From Acanthacorydalis orientalis (taxonomy: Eukaryota; Arthropoda; Insecta; Megaloptera; Corydalidae): a DNA stretch of 64,000 bases. Position 1 is the stretch's first letter, and every line of letters starts with the position of its first letter. A program made the translations under genes and the position numbers. Below the pieces are notes generated by a model. The model did not search any database and had not been told where the DNA came from. It saw only the letters and a program-made list of their open reading frames with translations. The stretch lies in NCBI GenBank assembly GCA_034766995.1, contig CM068313.1, positions 35,329,996-35,393,995 of the forward strand, given 5' to 3'. Of the stretch, positions 36,819-50,819 are shown in pieces.

Positions 36819-37442
36819 TAATTATTCAGACTACTGCCTCGATTTCATAAAAAAATTGCTGTTTCATAAATTAAAAAAAATAATACACTAAAGTGACATT
36901 GGGTTTAAATTTAAAAAATATTCAATATTGTAATATATACTTATGTTTCCAAAAATAGTTTATAAATTAAATAGAATATTTTGCTCAAATTATTCACTTG
37001 TTATTATAACAGCGAATGATATTTACAAAAGTGTTTGTAATTATAAAATAATTGATGAAACATGAATGAAACAAAATGGTAGAGGACGAAATGTTATCCT
37101 TGAATTCAATTATTCTTTATTAATATAGTTAATAATTCATCAGATTGATAACGAAAACGTATATTTAACGACAGCATTTATATTTTCAAGTCATTTCTAA
37201 TTAATTTAAATAGAGTAATTTTAATGAAGTATTTATTCATGTATAAGTTAATGGAAGAGATATTTTTAATTTTATTAAAAGAATATAACCATTATAAATA
37301 TTAATAAATTATAACTACTATTACCACTTTTTTAATGCTTATGACAGTAATTAACTTTTTATTATTTTTAGAATATAGTAAATATATGACAGTTTTTTAA
37401 AAATTTTTTCATAGTATTTATAAATTAATATAATGTATTAAC

Positions 37443-37477
<35 letters not shown>

Positions 37478-37714
37478 GATAAAATTTAAAAAGCCAAAAC
37501 AATCAGACTTTTCAAAATTTATTCTCTTTTGTATTACAAAAAGTTAAAAATGTCTTTATATTATTTGAAAAAGTTATAATATTTGAAAAGTTTTAATAAT
37601 TTTAGTTTCAGAGACTTACAGTTCTTGCATCGTCTTTTCATTCTGAAAAATAATACGTATCAAAATAAACTCCAAAAGAAAATAAAAGTAACGAATGTTC
37701 CATAGAATTAAGTT

Positions 37715-37749
<35 letters not shown>

Positions 37750-38914
37750 TGTTTTTTCACATATTTCCCTCACTATATATACATAGAGAGAGAGAGAGAG
37801 ATAAAGAGAAAAATATGTATAAACATATATATATACATATATGTATACATGTATATATATATATATATATATGCTTGTACCTACACGCAACTCGATCCGC
37901 AGTATAATTTTTAAAGAATAAAATAAAACAAACTATGCTAAAGTATGCTTAATCATTTTAATACACTTCCATTTTAAACAACTATTAATTTAGAATTCAA
38001 TAAACTTATTTCTTTAAAAGAAATGTGTTTGTCTAAGACAGTCCATACGAATATCAAGAGTTGACAAGAAACAGCACATTTACATTTAAAATTAATGTTA
38101 ATCGTACGACACTCGCATAGAGCACATATTTCTTTTAAAACGTTATTATTCCATACCAATTGGCGCTCCTTTTATTTTTGCTCTTACCAAAAAACGTGCT
38201 TTGGAAAAATGATAATATATTTTATTCTTTCATATTACGAACAGTACTGGTTGATAAAATCAATTTTCCACTGCACATTTTACTTTTTCTCTTATTCAAT
38301 TTTTTTTAAAAAAAAACTACATGCACGTAAAAGTAAATTCAGTTGAACAATTTTACGTTGTAGTCGTGTGCTTTTATTTATATACTTTATATAAATTTTT
38401 ACTGCCTTATTTATTCTCGTAAGCAATAACTTAATACTTAGCAGATATTATACTTAATTAAATGAAAAGTCTCATTTTTTTTTGATTCATGTACTGTAAA
38501 TTTTAATTACACGAATAAATTTATTGTTTCATTCCTGTGAATTACAATCCAAATATCAAAATTATATAATTGTGTGTGTGTGTATGTAATAACAAATAAG
38601 TTTTGAAAAAACGGTAAATATCATACTACATATTATAGATTGTTTAAAAGAAAAGTCTAACTGTCTTGTATATTATTTTAAAAGACATAAAAAAATAGAT
38701 AAAAGCAATTAATCATTTCGCGATAGAAAGAATTTTATTATAATACTCATGTTAAACGGATATTGATTTTTCCACTTCCTTGCTTTAAACACCTTTCCCT
38801 CTCATAAAATTCAACCTATATATATAATAAAATTTAGCATATTTATTTTTTAAACGATATTATTTTTCTCTTCCGTTTACATTTTCTATTTACCCTAGAA
38901 AATATAAAAAACAT

Positions 38915-38960
<46 letters not shown>

Positions 38961-39997
38961 TAAATAAATCGAATAGAAAAGTTAATGTAACTTAGAAAAA
39001 CATATCACCTGTAAATATTTAAGACATGAAATATATGTCCACATTAGTACTAATGAACCATTCATTTTATACATTTAATATTATTGTTTCAAATTCTATT
39101 AATTAATGTCTTCTTTTCAGTATCTTTTTCGAGAATTTATACAATATTTATATTTTATTATGTTTATGCTATTTATATTTTTTAAATAAACAATCTGTCT
39201 CAAATCCTGAAGATTTATTTAAAAAATAAATGTTCAATTATTTTATTCCATAGAATTAAAACGATACTATTTTAGTGGAAATACTCATTACAACGATCAT
39301 AAAATTATTGCTGGTAATTCTTTTAACTTCCAAGAAGTTAGTTGCATCTTTTTGAATACTTTAATACTATCAAAACGTATAGCTTTCATTTTTAATTCTA
39401 AGTTATGAAACAGAAAATAGTCATATGCCGATGAATCAGATAAATAAGAAGGTGATTAAAAGATACAGTAAATTTGGAAGTCAAAAACTAGCAAAAAGAA
39501 ATACCTTTGTGAACATAAGTAGAACGACGTAAAATTGTTCATATGTATTTATTTTTATCTGAACGTTGTTATTTATTTATAAATGTTAACAATAGAAAAA
39601 ATAAAAAAGATGAAGTAGAAATTGATTTGATCAATCAGTACTATTCATGATTTGAAAGAATGAAATATTTGTTCATTTTTGAGTAATTGGTTTTTTCGTT
39701 AAACCCTGTAATTTCTTTATTTGAAATGCGATAAAGTCTTAGCTCCAGACCATAATATTAACCTTAATTTAAATGTTACCCAACGTACAAAGCCATATTT
39801 TTTTAACTAATTAAATCTGTTCGGAAAAATCTGAAACAAACTGTTTGTAATTTTTATTATATTTTTTTTATAATGTTTAATCAACTCATAAATTGATTGT
39901 AAAAGTGTTCGGCTCTTACATAATATTCATGAAATCAAACAAAAAAATAATTTAAAGTCAAAATAAACTAAATAAACATAAAGACAGGCGATTTCTG
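36561..39997. other. A+T-rich DNA with many (TA)n tracts
   Basis: (TA)n tracts lie near 36728-36815 (two), 37445-37474, 37718-37748, 37853-37871 and 38919-38954, plus (GA)n at 37787-37801. Frames at 38095-38346 and 37974-38159 have no support. Confidence 0.5.
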
Positions 39998-40001
39998 TTA
40001 A

Positions 40002-41059
40002 TCCTTTGGAGCCGAGAAGGAGGAAATGGTACTAAAAAATTTTAACAAATATTTTTCTATTAATTGGACATTCTTTTATCGTAAAGAAAATAAATATTGC
40101 AAATTTATCGGTTACAGGAATAAATATGTTAATTCAGATTATCCATGAGACATTTCATATCTACCTGATATTTCGTGGAAAATCGTTGATAATATTAGGG
40201 GAAACATAAATCTCTTGATTAAAAATTTATAATTGGAAGCAGAAAAATTGATTACGATTGAAATTTTGCAGAAATAACATTACTGTTGGGTTTGAAAATT
40301 TTTTAAACAATCAAGCGTGCACAAAACGGTTTCACAGCGGTCACATCTTGTACCTGGACATCTGTCTCTTCCATTTGCTTTACAAACTACATACTGTGTG
40401 TGTGCACTTTGTCCATGATTTATTCTTTCCGGAAAATTAAATGTTTATGTGTGTGGATTTGGACTTCTCGCAGAAGATGCATTTGGAGCAACTTTTTAAG
40501 CAATATGTGAAGCTAATATGAGTTTGTAGTCAGCAAAACTCATTCCTTTACGATTCACACGGCAGTAAATAACGTATGCGTTGTATATTGTAAGATCGAA
40601 AATATGGAAGAACGTTTATTGTAGTATTTGACTGTTTTTCTTGTCATTTTTTAAACCATTTGTTTTAAATCATTTTTTTACAGGAAAAAACTAACTTATC
40701 AATGAATCAAAAAATATGCACACATAATTTTAATTTGTTTGTGATACCCGTAAAAAACGTAATCTCGAATTTTTTATACGGTCTTCCAACGATGAACGTT
40801 TGGAAAAAAAACATTAATCAACATAGTTTTCAAGATCACAAATTTTATAGGTTTTCAAATGAAAAAACATGATTCTTCTGCTCTTTCAACGACCGTATTT
40901 TTTTCTAATGAAAAAATAGATAAAATTAATCTCATTAGAGAGAGATTAGTGACATTGATATATATATATATATATATCTTCCAAAGGATAACACTCTGAG
41001 ACCATACTTTCTTTGAAAAACATCACTGGACTCCTAGATCCTCACCTGGCTTCAAAGGG
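40002..41059 (-). mobile_element. PiggyBac-type transposon, shortened, both ends present
   Basis: TTAA lies at 39998-40001 and 41060-41063. The left end TCCTTTGGAGCC and right end read inward, CCCTTTGAAGCC, match at 10 of 12 and resemble CCCTTTGAGTGC of the 9.1-kb element. At 1058 bp it holds the C-terminal part of the transposase on the minus strand (40270-40625); the rest is decayed or deleted. A (TA)n tract lies inside near 40956-40977. Confidence 0.85.
40270..40625 (-). pseudogene. PiggyBac-type transposase C-terminal relic
   Basis: On the minus strand, FFHIFDLTIYNAYVIYC is followed by RVNRKGMSFADYKLILASHI (about 40620-40503). This is the conserved 'kvFFhl.D..i.NayilY....k..l.F..fR..la' block near the end of the piggyBac catalytic region. 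After a stop and a frame change comes the Cys-rich tail VVCKANGRDRCPGTRCDRCE followed by TVLCTLDCLKNF (about 40410-40290). Its CxxC/C/CxxC/C/C spacing fits the piggyBac Cys-rich domain. The N-terminal and first catalytic Asp regions are missing, so the copy is dead. The tail keeps more of its cysteines than the copy at 9.4 kb. Confidence 0.82.
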
Positions 41060-41099
41060 TTAAATTTTACAAATAAATTCTTTTTTCAATCTGCAACTA

Positions 41100-41295
41100 C
41101 AAAATGTTTTTTCTATTCAAAAATATTCAATTAATTATTACTAATCATTTTTTATTGTTGCTTATACAAATTTCTATAACAATACTATCATTTTCAGAGC
41201 GCCAATATACAAAAAAAATCTATATATTTCATCACCTTTATTTTCAAAATTTTAATATATTTATAAAATTAATCAGTTTTAAATGTAATTAAAAT
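41100..41295 (+). repeat. Foldback family FB, partial copy (core)
   Basis: ATCATTTTTTATTGTTGCTT, TTCTATAACAATACTATCAT and TTTCAGAGCGCCAATATACA + AAAAAAATCT match the core of copies at 55.1 and 58.7 kb. The 62-codon frame here and the minus-strand frames at 55075-55317 and 58681-58893 all arise from this repeat; I do not regard them as genes. Confidence 0.6.
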
Positions 41296-41311
41296 TTCAA
41301 AAGCTTCATTT

Positions 41312-41346
<35 letters not shown>

Positions 41347-43521
41347 GCACTGCTTCTTAATTTTTTAATGTTAAATATTCACTTTAGTAATGCTGTTTTA
41401 ATATGTTCTTGTGAACGTTATCATCAGATAGTTTATTTCACATTTGGCTAGTTCTGATAAATAACATTGTTTATCAAAGAAGTCGATCGTAAACAAAAAG
41501 CTGATATATTGAGCTGTTGAAAACATAGATTGAATTCGGTCTTATGGCATACAACACTTTCAATACCAAAAAGTGCTTCGGAGTGATTGATTTGTTGATA
41601 ATTTAACTGTTTTAATTCCAATATCAAATACCAATCAATATAAAAATATATCACACAATATCATTCATAACTTAACAATTCCAAACGTTTATAAATGAAA
41701 TTTACCGATTCCTATTACAACCATAAAAGTGAACATTTTGTGATTCAATTATGCTCAAGATATTTCAATTATTCTCGAATAATTGAAAATGTGAACAATT
41801 ATTCGATATCGAATTTTACATTTAATTTATTATTTTTCTTCACAATATTTTACAATTGTATATATGTATATGATTATTTTTGTTTACATTTAAATTTCTC
41901 ATTTGCAAATAAATTTAAATTACACATAATTTAAATTGTTTCGCATATTTTTTTTAGGTAGATATTTGGCTTTTTTAAGTAATCAATTCAATACTATGTT
42001 ATTTCAGAAATTTTAATTAGAAAAAAATAAAATAATACATTTTACATAATTAAAATAATAGGTATTTAAACCATTTTACTTGTTTATTTACAAACTGATA
42101 TTTTTTACTTAAAATTGTTTTTCTTGTTATATAATGTTTTCATTACTGTAGTTTATTAACAAATACATTTTTCTCATCCCCAAAAAACACCATTTTTTCC
42201 GATTTAAAATGTTCATTAATTGATTATTGGTTATTTTGATTGTTAATAAGTATCATTACCTTTTCCAAATATAAGTGTTGAGGTAAAAATATGTAAGAAG
42301 TTTGTAACAACTAAAACCTTTGTTCCTGATATGAAAATTGTCTTTCAGATTTGAAACTTTCAACAGAAATGCTTTTAATTATTATTAAAAATTGTATAAA
42401 AAATATATATAATAACAAGAGTTTATTTATGTTAATAAACTGTGTCTTGAATCTTACAAAAAGTATTTATTAACATATTTTAATCTTTTAGTTTCTAATA
42501 ACATTTGCTGTGGAATTGACTGTTAAATAGTCTATGTTTAATATAAATGATTTTGATAATATTTATTATTATTTTTCCGTTATTATTTAAAAAACTATAA
42601 TATTTATAGTTTATATTCTTTGATGTATAAATAACACATGTATTTTCTAATGAACTATCTAAATTTGTAAATTGTTTACTATTGTCATTGTCGATTGTGA
42701 CCAATTATCATCGTTACATTAAACATTAAATTCTTAATCCGTATTCTGTATTTATAATAAAGGATTTTAGACCATAATATGGAAATTCTAGTAATCTGGA
42801 TTAGACAAGATATGCTTAACACTCGACTGACTATATATGGAAGCAGATCGGTAATAGAGGGATGTAAACAATATTTATATGAGCAATACTAATGTTCTAT
42901 CTATCTATATATATATATATATATATAAGTTTTCTGCTCTCAATCTTAAAATTTTACTGATTACTTCACTAGATTTTAAATGAAAATTATCTTATTAATG
43001 GGAAAAAAATATTAAGTTCTATGCACACTTCCAAATTTGGTTTTATATATTCTTTCTAATCAATTCTAGTTTTTGGAATAAATATTTTGAACTGATATTC
43101 CACTGCTTCTTTCGTATACTGTAAGTAGTTTGATATTATTCTATAGATTCATTTTTTTAATATTATTACTCGTATTGTTTATTTGTCCAAGTGGACAAAT
43201 TACTTTTTATTTACTTACATTGTTTCCATTCTGTTTTACTAATGAAATGATTTTACGAGTGTGTCAGACTTTTTTCAATTTAAACTAACTATTATAATTT
43301 GATTCGTACCTGTGTACCTGGATTTGAAGTTGTATTTCTTGTTGTTAAGGACGCTATTTTTTATTTTTCGTTCATTATCGGTTTCGTCTGTCCACATCTA
43401 AGGCATTAGTATCCACCTGAACGCAGAAAAAAAAGATAAAATAGTGACCTCAATAACAAGAAGCATAACTTTAAATTTACTACTGTCACAACATATGAAG
43501 ATATTAATGAAATACATATAC

Positions 43522-43565
<44 letters not shown>

Positions 43566-43831
43566 CGACATAATTGATCAATTTCATCCCCATCTGATGA
43601 GGTTCATGTGCCTGACTTTTAAATTATTCGTCACGTTTTTTCTTTAAAAAAAATAATCAGTTCAACTTAATTAACTGTTGACATTTTATATATAATTTAA
43701 TAAACGTTGGTGAATTAATAATAGACGCTATCAAGCGTAACTATTCTGTAAAAAAAATTATTTGATTTTATGTTTTTTCAGATCACTATACAGTTACATG
43801 TACTTGAATGTATCAAAAAGATTTTCATTTA

Positions 43832-43875
<44 letters not shown>

Positions 43876-44632
43876 CTACTATATGTTTCAAACATGTATG
43901 AAACTGACAAATTTTAATTAATTACGTTTAGTTACTGAGTGTAAAAAACTATATCTGCTTTACACACACATTTCAAAATTTATATGCAACATCTTATAAA
44001 CGAACCTGATTCAAAATTACACATATAAAATATGTATTATATCAGAATAGTCAACGTATCAAACATACTGTTAATGACAAATTAATGAGATACTAAATTC
44101 AAACAAGCTAGTAAGCTATATTCAAGTTCGGATTATGATTTCAATTTCCGAGATAAATTCTGTAAACGCCTTAAGCTTTCTTGTATCACAGACTAAAGGT
44201 GGACACCTGAATATATCTATTTTGATCTGTGTTATTATGGTTTCCTTTGAATGTACCTATGTAATGAAAGCAGCCTTTATATGTAACGGTAATATTATGT
44301 AGCTCTAGCTAATTAAACTTTATACGTCGTTTAAGAGAACTTGTTGGATGCATAAAGTTACATACTTTTGAAAGGGAATACTGTAATGAAAATGTTTAAT
44401 TCTTTAACGTTGTAACCCTTTGAATTCGAAATTTATTGCACTTTTGTTATTGTTTCGTTTTAAGCATTGTTTCATATCTTGATCATATAAAGCAAACGTA
44501 TTCAATTTATTCATAAATATATAGAATTTACATACCAAATTATTTACAGTTAAATGCACAAAATTTACATACGTACGTATCTATACTGTCATACTTTATA
44601 AAACGCACATTCGTATGTTTTCTTTAATATAT

Positions 44633-44671
<39 letters not shown>

Positions 44672-45165
44672 TGTATAAATAATACATGTTGAATATAATA
44701 GAATAATTGAAAAATAAATAAATAATATAGTTGATTTTTACTTCATTGAATATTTATAAAAATGTAAAACTCAAAAAATAAATAACTAAATTTTCATAAA
44801 GATATACAAACTTAAGTGACTCGACTGTTCAATTTGTTCTATGACAGTTTATTATTTCATATAACGTAAACTTATGTAAAATTATATTTATAAAGACAGT
44901 TTACAAAGTAGAATAGAAGTGATTTTCTTTACATTACAATTTTAATTTTTTGATATTACATTTACTTGATTCTATCATAAAATAATATTTATGCCTACAA
45001 TATACGATAAATTACATACAAAGAAGTTTTACATTATAATGTTTCTTTTGAATGTTTATATCATCTATGAGCATTTGGTAAAGAAATAGAATTACATATG
45101 AAATTGATTATTTGACTTAGAATACATAAGAAGTGATGTTACATGTGTTTATTATATATATATAT

Positions 45166-45210
<45 letters not shown>

Positions 45211-45411
45211 TAATTCACTTCATTTATCAATAATTATCCGTATATCATATCCTAAGATATAAGAGAAATGAAATATATATTGTGAAAAACTTAACTTCAA
45301 TAATAATATTTTGTGAGATTGGAAAAGGATACAGCATTATATATTGATATTGTTATTTTAAGGAGCATGTCATGAATATAAATGATTCACGTATTTTCAT
45401 ACAATTATTTC

Positions 45412-45450
<39 letters not shown>

Positions 45451-45660
45451 ATTATTATTTTCGAAAGTTTATTTGCTTAAGAAAGAACTTAAAATCAGAA
45501 TATTTCAAAAAGACGCTATTAATTTGTGAATCATTTAGATAAAATATATCAGTGTAATTGAAAGCTTAGACAGGTAATTTATCAGTGAACTAAATTCGAT
45601 TAAATTTATTGCCTAACTAAACTACATTTACATTTATTTGAAATATAAATAAATATATAA
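41296..45660. other. A+T-rich DNA, several (TA)n tracts, no gene
   Basis: (TA)n tracts lie near 41317-41342, 42906-42927, 43526-43561, 43832-43872, 44643-44667, 45153-45207 (two arms flanking TAAATA) and 45414-45446. AACCCTTTGAATTCG near 44410 resembles a lone piggyBac-type end. 44100-44420 is slightly less A+T-rich without a defendable exon. Confidence 0.5.
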
Positions 45661-45717
<57 letters not shown>

Positions 45718-45720
45718 AAT

Positions 45721-45752
<32 letters not shown>

Positions 45753-45782
45753 GTATATATGTGTGTATATATATATATATAT
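45661..45782. repeat. Higher-order (TA)n array with TAAATA spacers
   Basis: A (CA)n start is followed by four TA blocks separated by AAATA at roughly 15-24 bp intervals, then TG steps. The periodic spacer indicates block duplication inside a microsatellite. Confidence 0.85.
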
Positions 45783-45954
45783 TTGTATGAATATATTAAT
45801 GAATTATATATGTGTGTGACAGAATACTACGTTATAGAATGTAGTGTAATACTCATACGTACCATAATAAACATTATAGTTATTGTACAAATGCAGATAA
45901 AACCAAATAAGTTCATAAAATACAAAAATGTATTCACATACCATACACACACAT

Positions 45955-45991
<37 letters not shown>

Positions 45992-47397
45992 CATGGAATC
46001 GAATAGATTTTATATTAAAAGTAATTAAAGCAGATTTTACTATAGATTTTATTAAAAATATCTAATAATATTCTTACTCCTTTGTCTTTAAATATATATA
46101 AAAATAACAAAATTTATATATATATATATATATATACATATATATGTATATAACGATGATAGATGAATATTTTTTCCATAATTGTATTTATCGTTAATCT
46201 TTATCACAAACTCGTATTGATTTTACCAGAGTGTTTTCATGTTTTTGGTTCTTATGTATAAGAAAAATATTATTTTAATAATAAAAATAATATCATTTTT
46301 AATACAAGATTATTATAAAAAAGTTTTTATTAAAAACAGAATTGACATGAAAAAATATTCTTTAAAAACTTCATAGAATATAAACTTTATAGCAAATTGA
46401 TAGATATTTCTTCATATCATAATAATTCGAATTCGCTTTGAAACAATGAAAATTATGTTATAAAAATAGAACTAAAAATCAAGAAATATTGATAGAGAAT
46501 AATGGATTTTTGTTAAGCATACTTGAAATAATCAAATGATAAAGATTTGGGAAAATAAGAGCAATTTAGAATATTATAATAAATTACGTGAACATTTACT
46601 GAGGTTTTAAAACTTTCATCATTACCATTGCTACAATAAATGTGAAACGTTAAAACTTAAGATCTCCAATTAAAAAGTAGTAAATGTTTAAACCTTTGAA
46701 TAAATGTACAGACATTGAATAGTAGTCATTTTTACATTTGATGAATCAAGCCGAACATTGTATTTTATAATTTAAAACGCACACACACTGAAGATAACGG
46801 TTTCGAAAGAACAAGTCACAAACCGACTATTAAATCTAAATTACGTTTAAAATTTATTTTCTTCGCAAGTATACGTGATTTAAAAAAAATAAACTAATAG
46901 CGAAACAACGCTGCAAGAATAAAAAAATAACAGTACAGTTAGACTGCAAGATTGCTACCACAAAACAGAAAAGAAGATTATTGATCAACGGATGTATTTT
47001 TCATACAATTTTAATTCTCGTTGAAAATTTCAATAATGAAAATAATATGAGCTTTATTTGATCTGGAATCGTATTTGTGGTTACTGTTTTTAATTAAAAA
47101 AATCAAATTTTCCACTTATTTATGAATGAAGAGAGTTAATAAAACGATTTAAGTCAGTAGTTCTCTACAACGGTAATTAAATTTAAATAACATATAATAT
47201 TTTTGTCTATTTTATCTTATTTATAAATTTATTTAAATGAATTTCAATTAGTAATAATAGCGTTTCTTAAAATATAAACATTTTTATTTAAATAAATGTT
47301 CTCATTATTTCTTTTAAAATTTTAAATCTTATTCTAAAGTATGATACGTTTGTATATACTCGTTCAATAAATTTCGAGATACTTTGATTTATTAATA
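45783..47397. other. A+T-rich DNA, no feature
   Basis: (TA)n tracts near 45956-45987 and 46117-46135. 46750-46990 is slightly less A+T-rich, with nothing recognisable. Confidence 0.5.
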
Positions 47398-47727
47398 TTA
47401 AATTGGTAGAAGAATAATTGCAGTTTATGACCTTCAAATTCACATAATTTTTTTAGCTAATATATAAGTGGTCCAGAACTGTTGGATGATTAACGCCCAA
47501 CTTTTCTGCAAGCTCTCGATTAGTTGTGTGTGGTTCTGATTCAACTAACGCCTTCAGTTGGTCGTTATAAACCCAAGAAGTGCGCCCGCGACCTTCGCGA
47601 AATACGGACCGAAAAATTCACTTTAAAATGATATTAACATTAACATGATGAAATGACACTTTCATTAAAAAAAATTTAGGTTAGATTTCAGAAAATAAAA
47701 ACAGCAATTATTTTTCTACTAACCTAA
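47398..47727 (-). mobile_element. Mariner family 1, 330-bp deleted copy
   Basis: The left end TTAAATTGGTAGAAGAATAA and right end TTATTTTTCTACTAACCTAA are inverted; TA precedes the left end. It retains about 150 bp of the helix-turn-helix coding region (antisense, AGTTGGTCGTTATAAACCCA and neighbours) and the 5' leader, joined at GACCTTCGCGAAATACGGAC. This is a different, larger deletion than the 28.1-kb copy. Confidence 0.88.
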
Positions 47728-49078
47728 GAGCACTAATATTAGCAAACCAAAGACAATGCCAAACTAAAGAGAAACGAAAACATACTATCCAGCTTTATTT
47801 TTGCGTATGAACAATTTGTCATTTTTTTAATTACACGAATGTATAAACAAATTTACTAAGGTTAGTATTATACGAAAATATATGCAAATTTATATTTAAC
47901 TACAATATGTATTTTCAGAATTTTAATCTAACTACATTAAAAAGTAAATATGTTTAAAAAACTGATTTATCTAGTCTTTCCATACATATTTTCAATATAT
48001 GTAATGGAAAAATAATTAACTGTTCGTTTTCGTTTCAATTTTGTCAAGAGATATGCTTCGATTTCGATTTATTGCGTAGTTTTGTAATTAAAAATTTTTT
48101 TCAGTTTGATATTAAATTCCTGGGTACAGTGTGCAAACTACAGAGGGAAAATCAATTTAAAACAATGTCAAAATACCGAATATCTCAAATTATCGATTAT
48201 CAAACTATCATGATTGAACTCACCCTTTCCCTCTGAATATCTCCCTATCTCTCTTTATCTCTCTATCTCTCTCTCTTTATATATACATATATATATACAG
48301 AGAGAGAGAGAGAGAATTTAAAAACTGTTCATATATTTTTCCAAATAACATTTTTAATAAGACTATAAACGTACACATTTATTTAACTATTTCAAAGCAA
48401 AGCTATAAAACTTGACTTTGGAGACTTGAGTTAATGGAATACAATTTAGTATTGAAAACCTATTACTACTAAAATACATTTCTCGTTTAATGATTACTGC
48501 AATTTTCTTAATGATTCTCATTCGCAACTAGGCGATATTTATATTGTATATATATATATATATATAGTTACATAAAAACTAAACTTGTTTTTTAAAAACG
48601 TTACTAATGCCCATATTACAAGAGATATATTAATAAATCATTCGAAGAAATGAAAAACAACGCAAAAACAAATTAACAAAATGAATTAATTAGTTCCAAA
48701 TGACGATCACATTACATTTAAATAACAAAATTTTATGATGACCTTCTCAAAAGAAGTAAAATAATCAATATAGTAACGAATATAAGTATAACATTAATGA
48801 ATGAAACAATTAGTAATGATGTTTATTAATAGAGCAACGCTCTTAAAATGAATGTTGTGAAAAACGATGAATGATTTCATTATAAATATGTTTAAGCAGT
48901 AAGAGACTAAATTGAGTTATTTAATTTGTGTACGTAAGAGTTGTAGCTTTTAGAATACGTGTTTCGAAGACTACATCTTTTTTTTAAATCGATATTTAAA
49001 GTTCGCTTTATAATGTGATGTTAAAATATCTTTTAGATAAATTTTATTTCATAAGTATGTCTTTGGTCTAGATATCTC

Positions 49079-49129
<51 letters not shown>

Positions 49130-49847
49130 CATATAAAGAGAAAAAGAAAATAAAAAAATACATAGGTTACAGAGCAATCGAACCTTATCTTACTGGTTGT
49201 ATAATCATTCTTTGTTTTGTTAAAGCTTTCTACGTATGTTTCTTAATATTACTGTTTCAATTATTTTCCCTATGTATATTGTTTTCGTATAAATTCTACG
49301 ATCATTTCTTTCTCTAACATCTCCATTTTCCTACATAGATTGTAATTTAGTAGAACGTTATTAAATTTTAACCGTGAAAATTTACTTCTCGTAAATTTAC
49401 TCACTTTCAGTTACTACTACTCACATATGATATATATATATACATTATATAAGTAAATATATATATATATACACATACATATGTGTGTATGTATGTATAT
49501 ACAACTAGTATACATATTAACATTATAACATATAATGAAAACTTGTCTAAAAGCATTACCAGAGAAAATCATATCTCCTTATTGTTACTGATTGCATAAA
49601 AGTTTCATACATACTAATAGATCATTTTAAATTTAATTTTATGTAGAATGAGATGTGTCAGGTTAGAAATTGATCTCTTTATACACTAACGTTTTACAAA
49701 TTGAAATTGATTACATTCGGATATAAACTTTATAATATTTTGATAACAATATAACAAAAATTAAACATACCTGAATAATAAATAAAATTTAAATTTATTA
49801 TGAAGAAGAATTCATTTCAGTTTTTAATTTAAAATTTACCTGTAGAT

Positions 49848-49851
<4 letters not shown>
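47728..49851. other. A+T-rich DNA with microsatellites
   Basis: 48246-48315 is a palindromic (CT)n(TA)n(GA)n array. (TA)n tracts lie at about 48547-48566, 49082-49126 and 49429-49500 (with TG/CA steps). On the minus strand GGTTCGATTGC near 49175 resembles a tRNA B box, but no tRNA folds. Confidence 0.5.

Positions 49852-49938
<87 letters not shown>
49852..49938. repeat. Longest pure (TA)n tract in the window
   Basis: About 43 uninterrupted TA units (87 bp). Confidence 0.97.
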
Positions 49939-49941
<3 letters not shown>

Positions 49942-50054
49942 AGTTTAAATTAATGTAATTTAATTAATATCGTATGGAAATGCCATAAATATAGATAACA
50001 GAACGTAGACTTTAGTAAATACTTAATTCTTGTAAAATATTTTTTGACAATATA

Positions 50055-50130
50055 CGAGGGCGGTTCGAAGAGTAATTTGGTTCGATATTATAGACAACAG
50101 TTCTAACACTACTGTGATAACACTTTGTCT
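50055..50130 (+). mobile_element. Mariner family 2, lone terminal fragment
   Basis: After a TA, CGAGGGCGGTTCGAAGAGTA followed by ATTTGGTTCG matches both ends of the element at 55652-56937. Similarity fades after about 75 bp and there is no partner end. Confidence 0.75.
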
Positions 50131-50357
50131 TTGAATATTCTATTTTTGGTTTCTACATTTTCCAATTGTGAATGTATTTTTATTATTTTTTTAATATTTT
50201 TTCATTGAAATAAATGTATTTATATCCGTTTTATTTATATATTATTTTATTAAATTTTTCAACGTTTTATTTATATCGAATCATAGCAATCTGCAATTAT
50301 GTTTTAATATATCGTTTAGAAAAACGAACTTTTCTTATAATATTATAAAAAAATACA

Positions 50358-50360
<3 letters not shown>

Positions 50361-50405
<45 letters not shown>
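50361..50405. repeat. (TA)n microsatellite
   Basis: About 22 TA units. Confidence 0.95.
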
Positions 50406-50409
<4 letters not shown>

Positions 50410-50606
50410 GTTTCTATAATGAATTAATTATGTTAAAGAAATAATAGAAAAGTAATACAATGATATATTTCATTAGACAAAATAAATTATGAAGACATTA
50501 TATATAATAATGAATAGTATCCTTGATCTGAAACCATTCAAAAGCAAGTCAAGCGTCTACTTTTTCAAAGTACACCAACAGAATGTATATTATATTCAAG
50601 GACATT

Positions 50607-50775
50607 AAACTTCGGCTGAATTCGCGCAACAGCGCGTACTCGTTTACTGTCATTTTAATTACACAGTCGCAGGCCATCAGTCGACCATCGTATTACACCA
50701 AACTTTAATCACGCGTTCTAGTGAAAGATCATGCTTCAGACGCGGTAACCTAACCGACATTTAACGTAAGCAATG
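50607..50775. promoter_or_regulatory. CpG-dense island, possible promoter or first exon
   Basis: About 16 CpG dinucleotides fall within ~165 bp, including several CGCG steps, in DNA that otherwise has very few. GCCATCAGTCGACC contains a TCAGT-type initiator as found at insect transcription starts. ACATTTAACGTAAGCAATG offers a GTAAGC donor about 75 bp downstream, so a short plus-strand non-coding first exon (about 50688-50767) is conceivable. Imperfect ~30-bp direct repeats (ATATTCAAGGACATTAAACT / ATATTCAAGAGTTTAAACTT) flank the island at about 50592 and 50786. Strand and target gene are unknown. It could also be a fragment of a CpG-rich transposon. Confidence 0.35.
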
Positions 50776-50819
50776 TAAATATTCAAGAGTTTAAACTTCG
50801 GTTTAAATTAAAGTACATT

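Noticed and set aside
41104..41292. 62-codon plus-strand frame sharing a peptide with frames at 55.1 kb
   Set aside because: The shared peptide is explained by the FB repeat family; there is no start, splice or family evidence for a gene.
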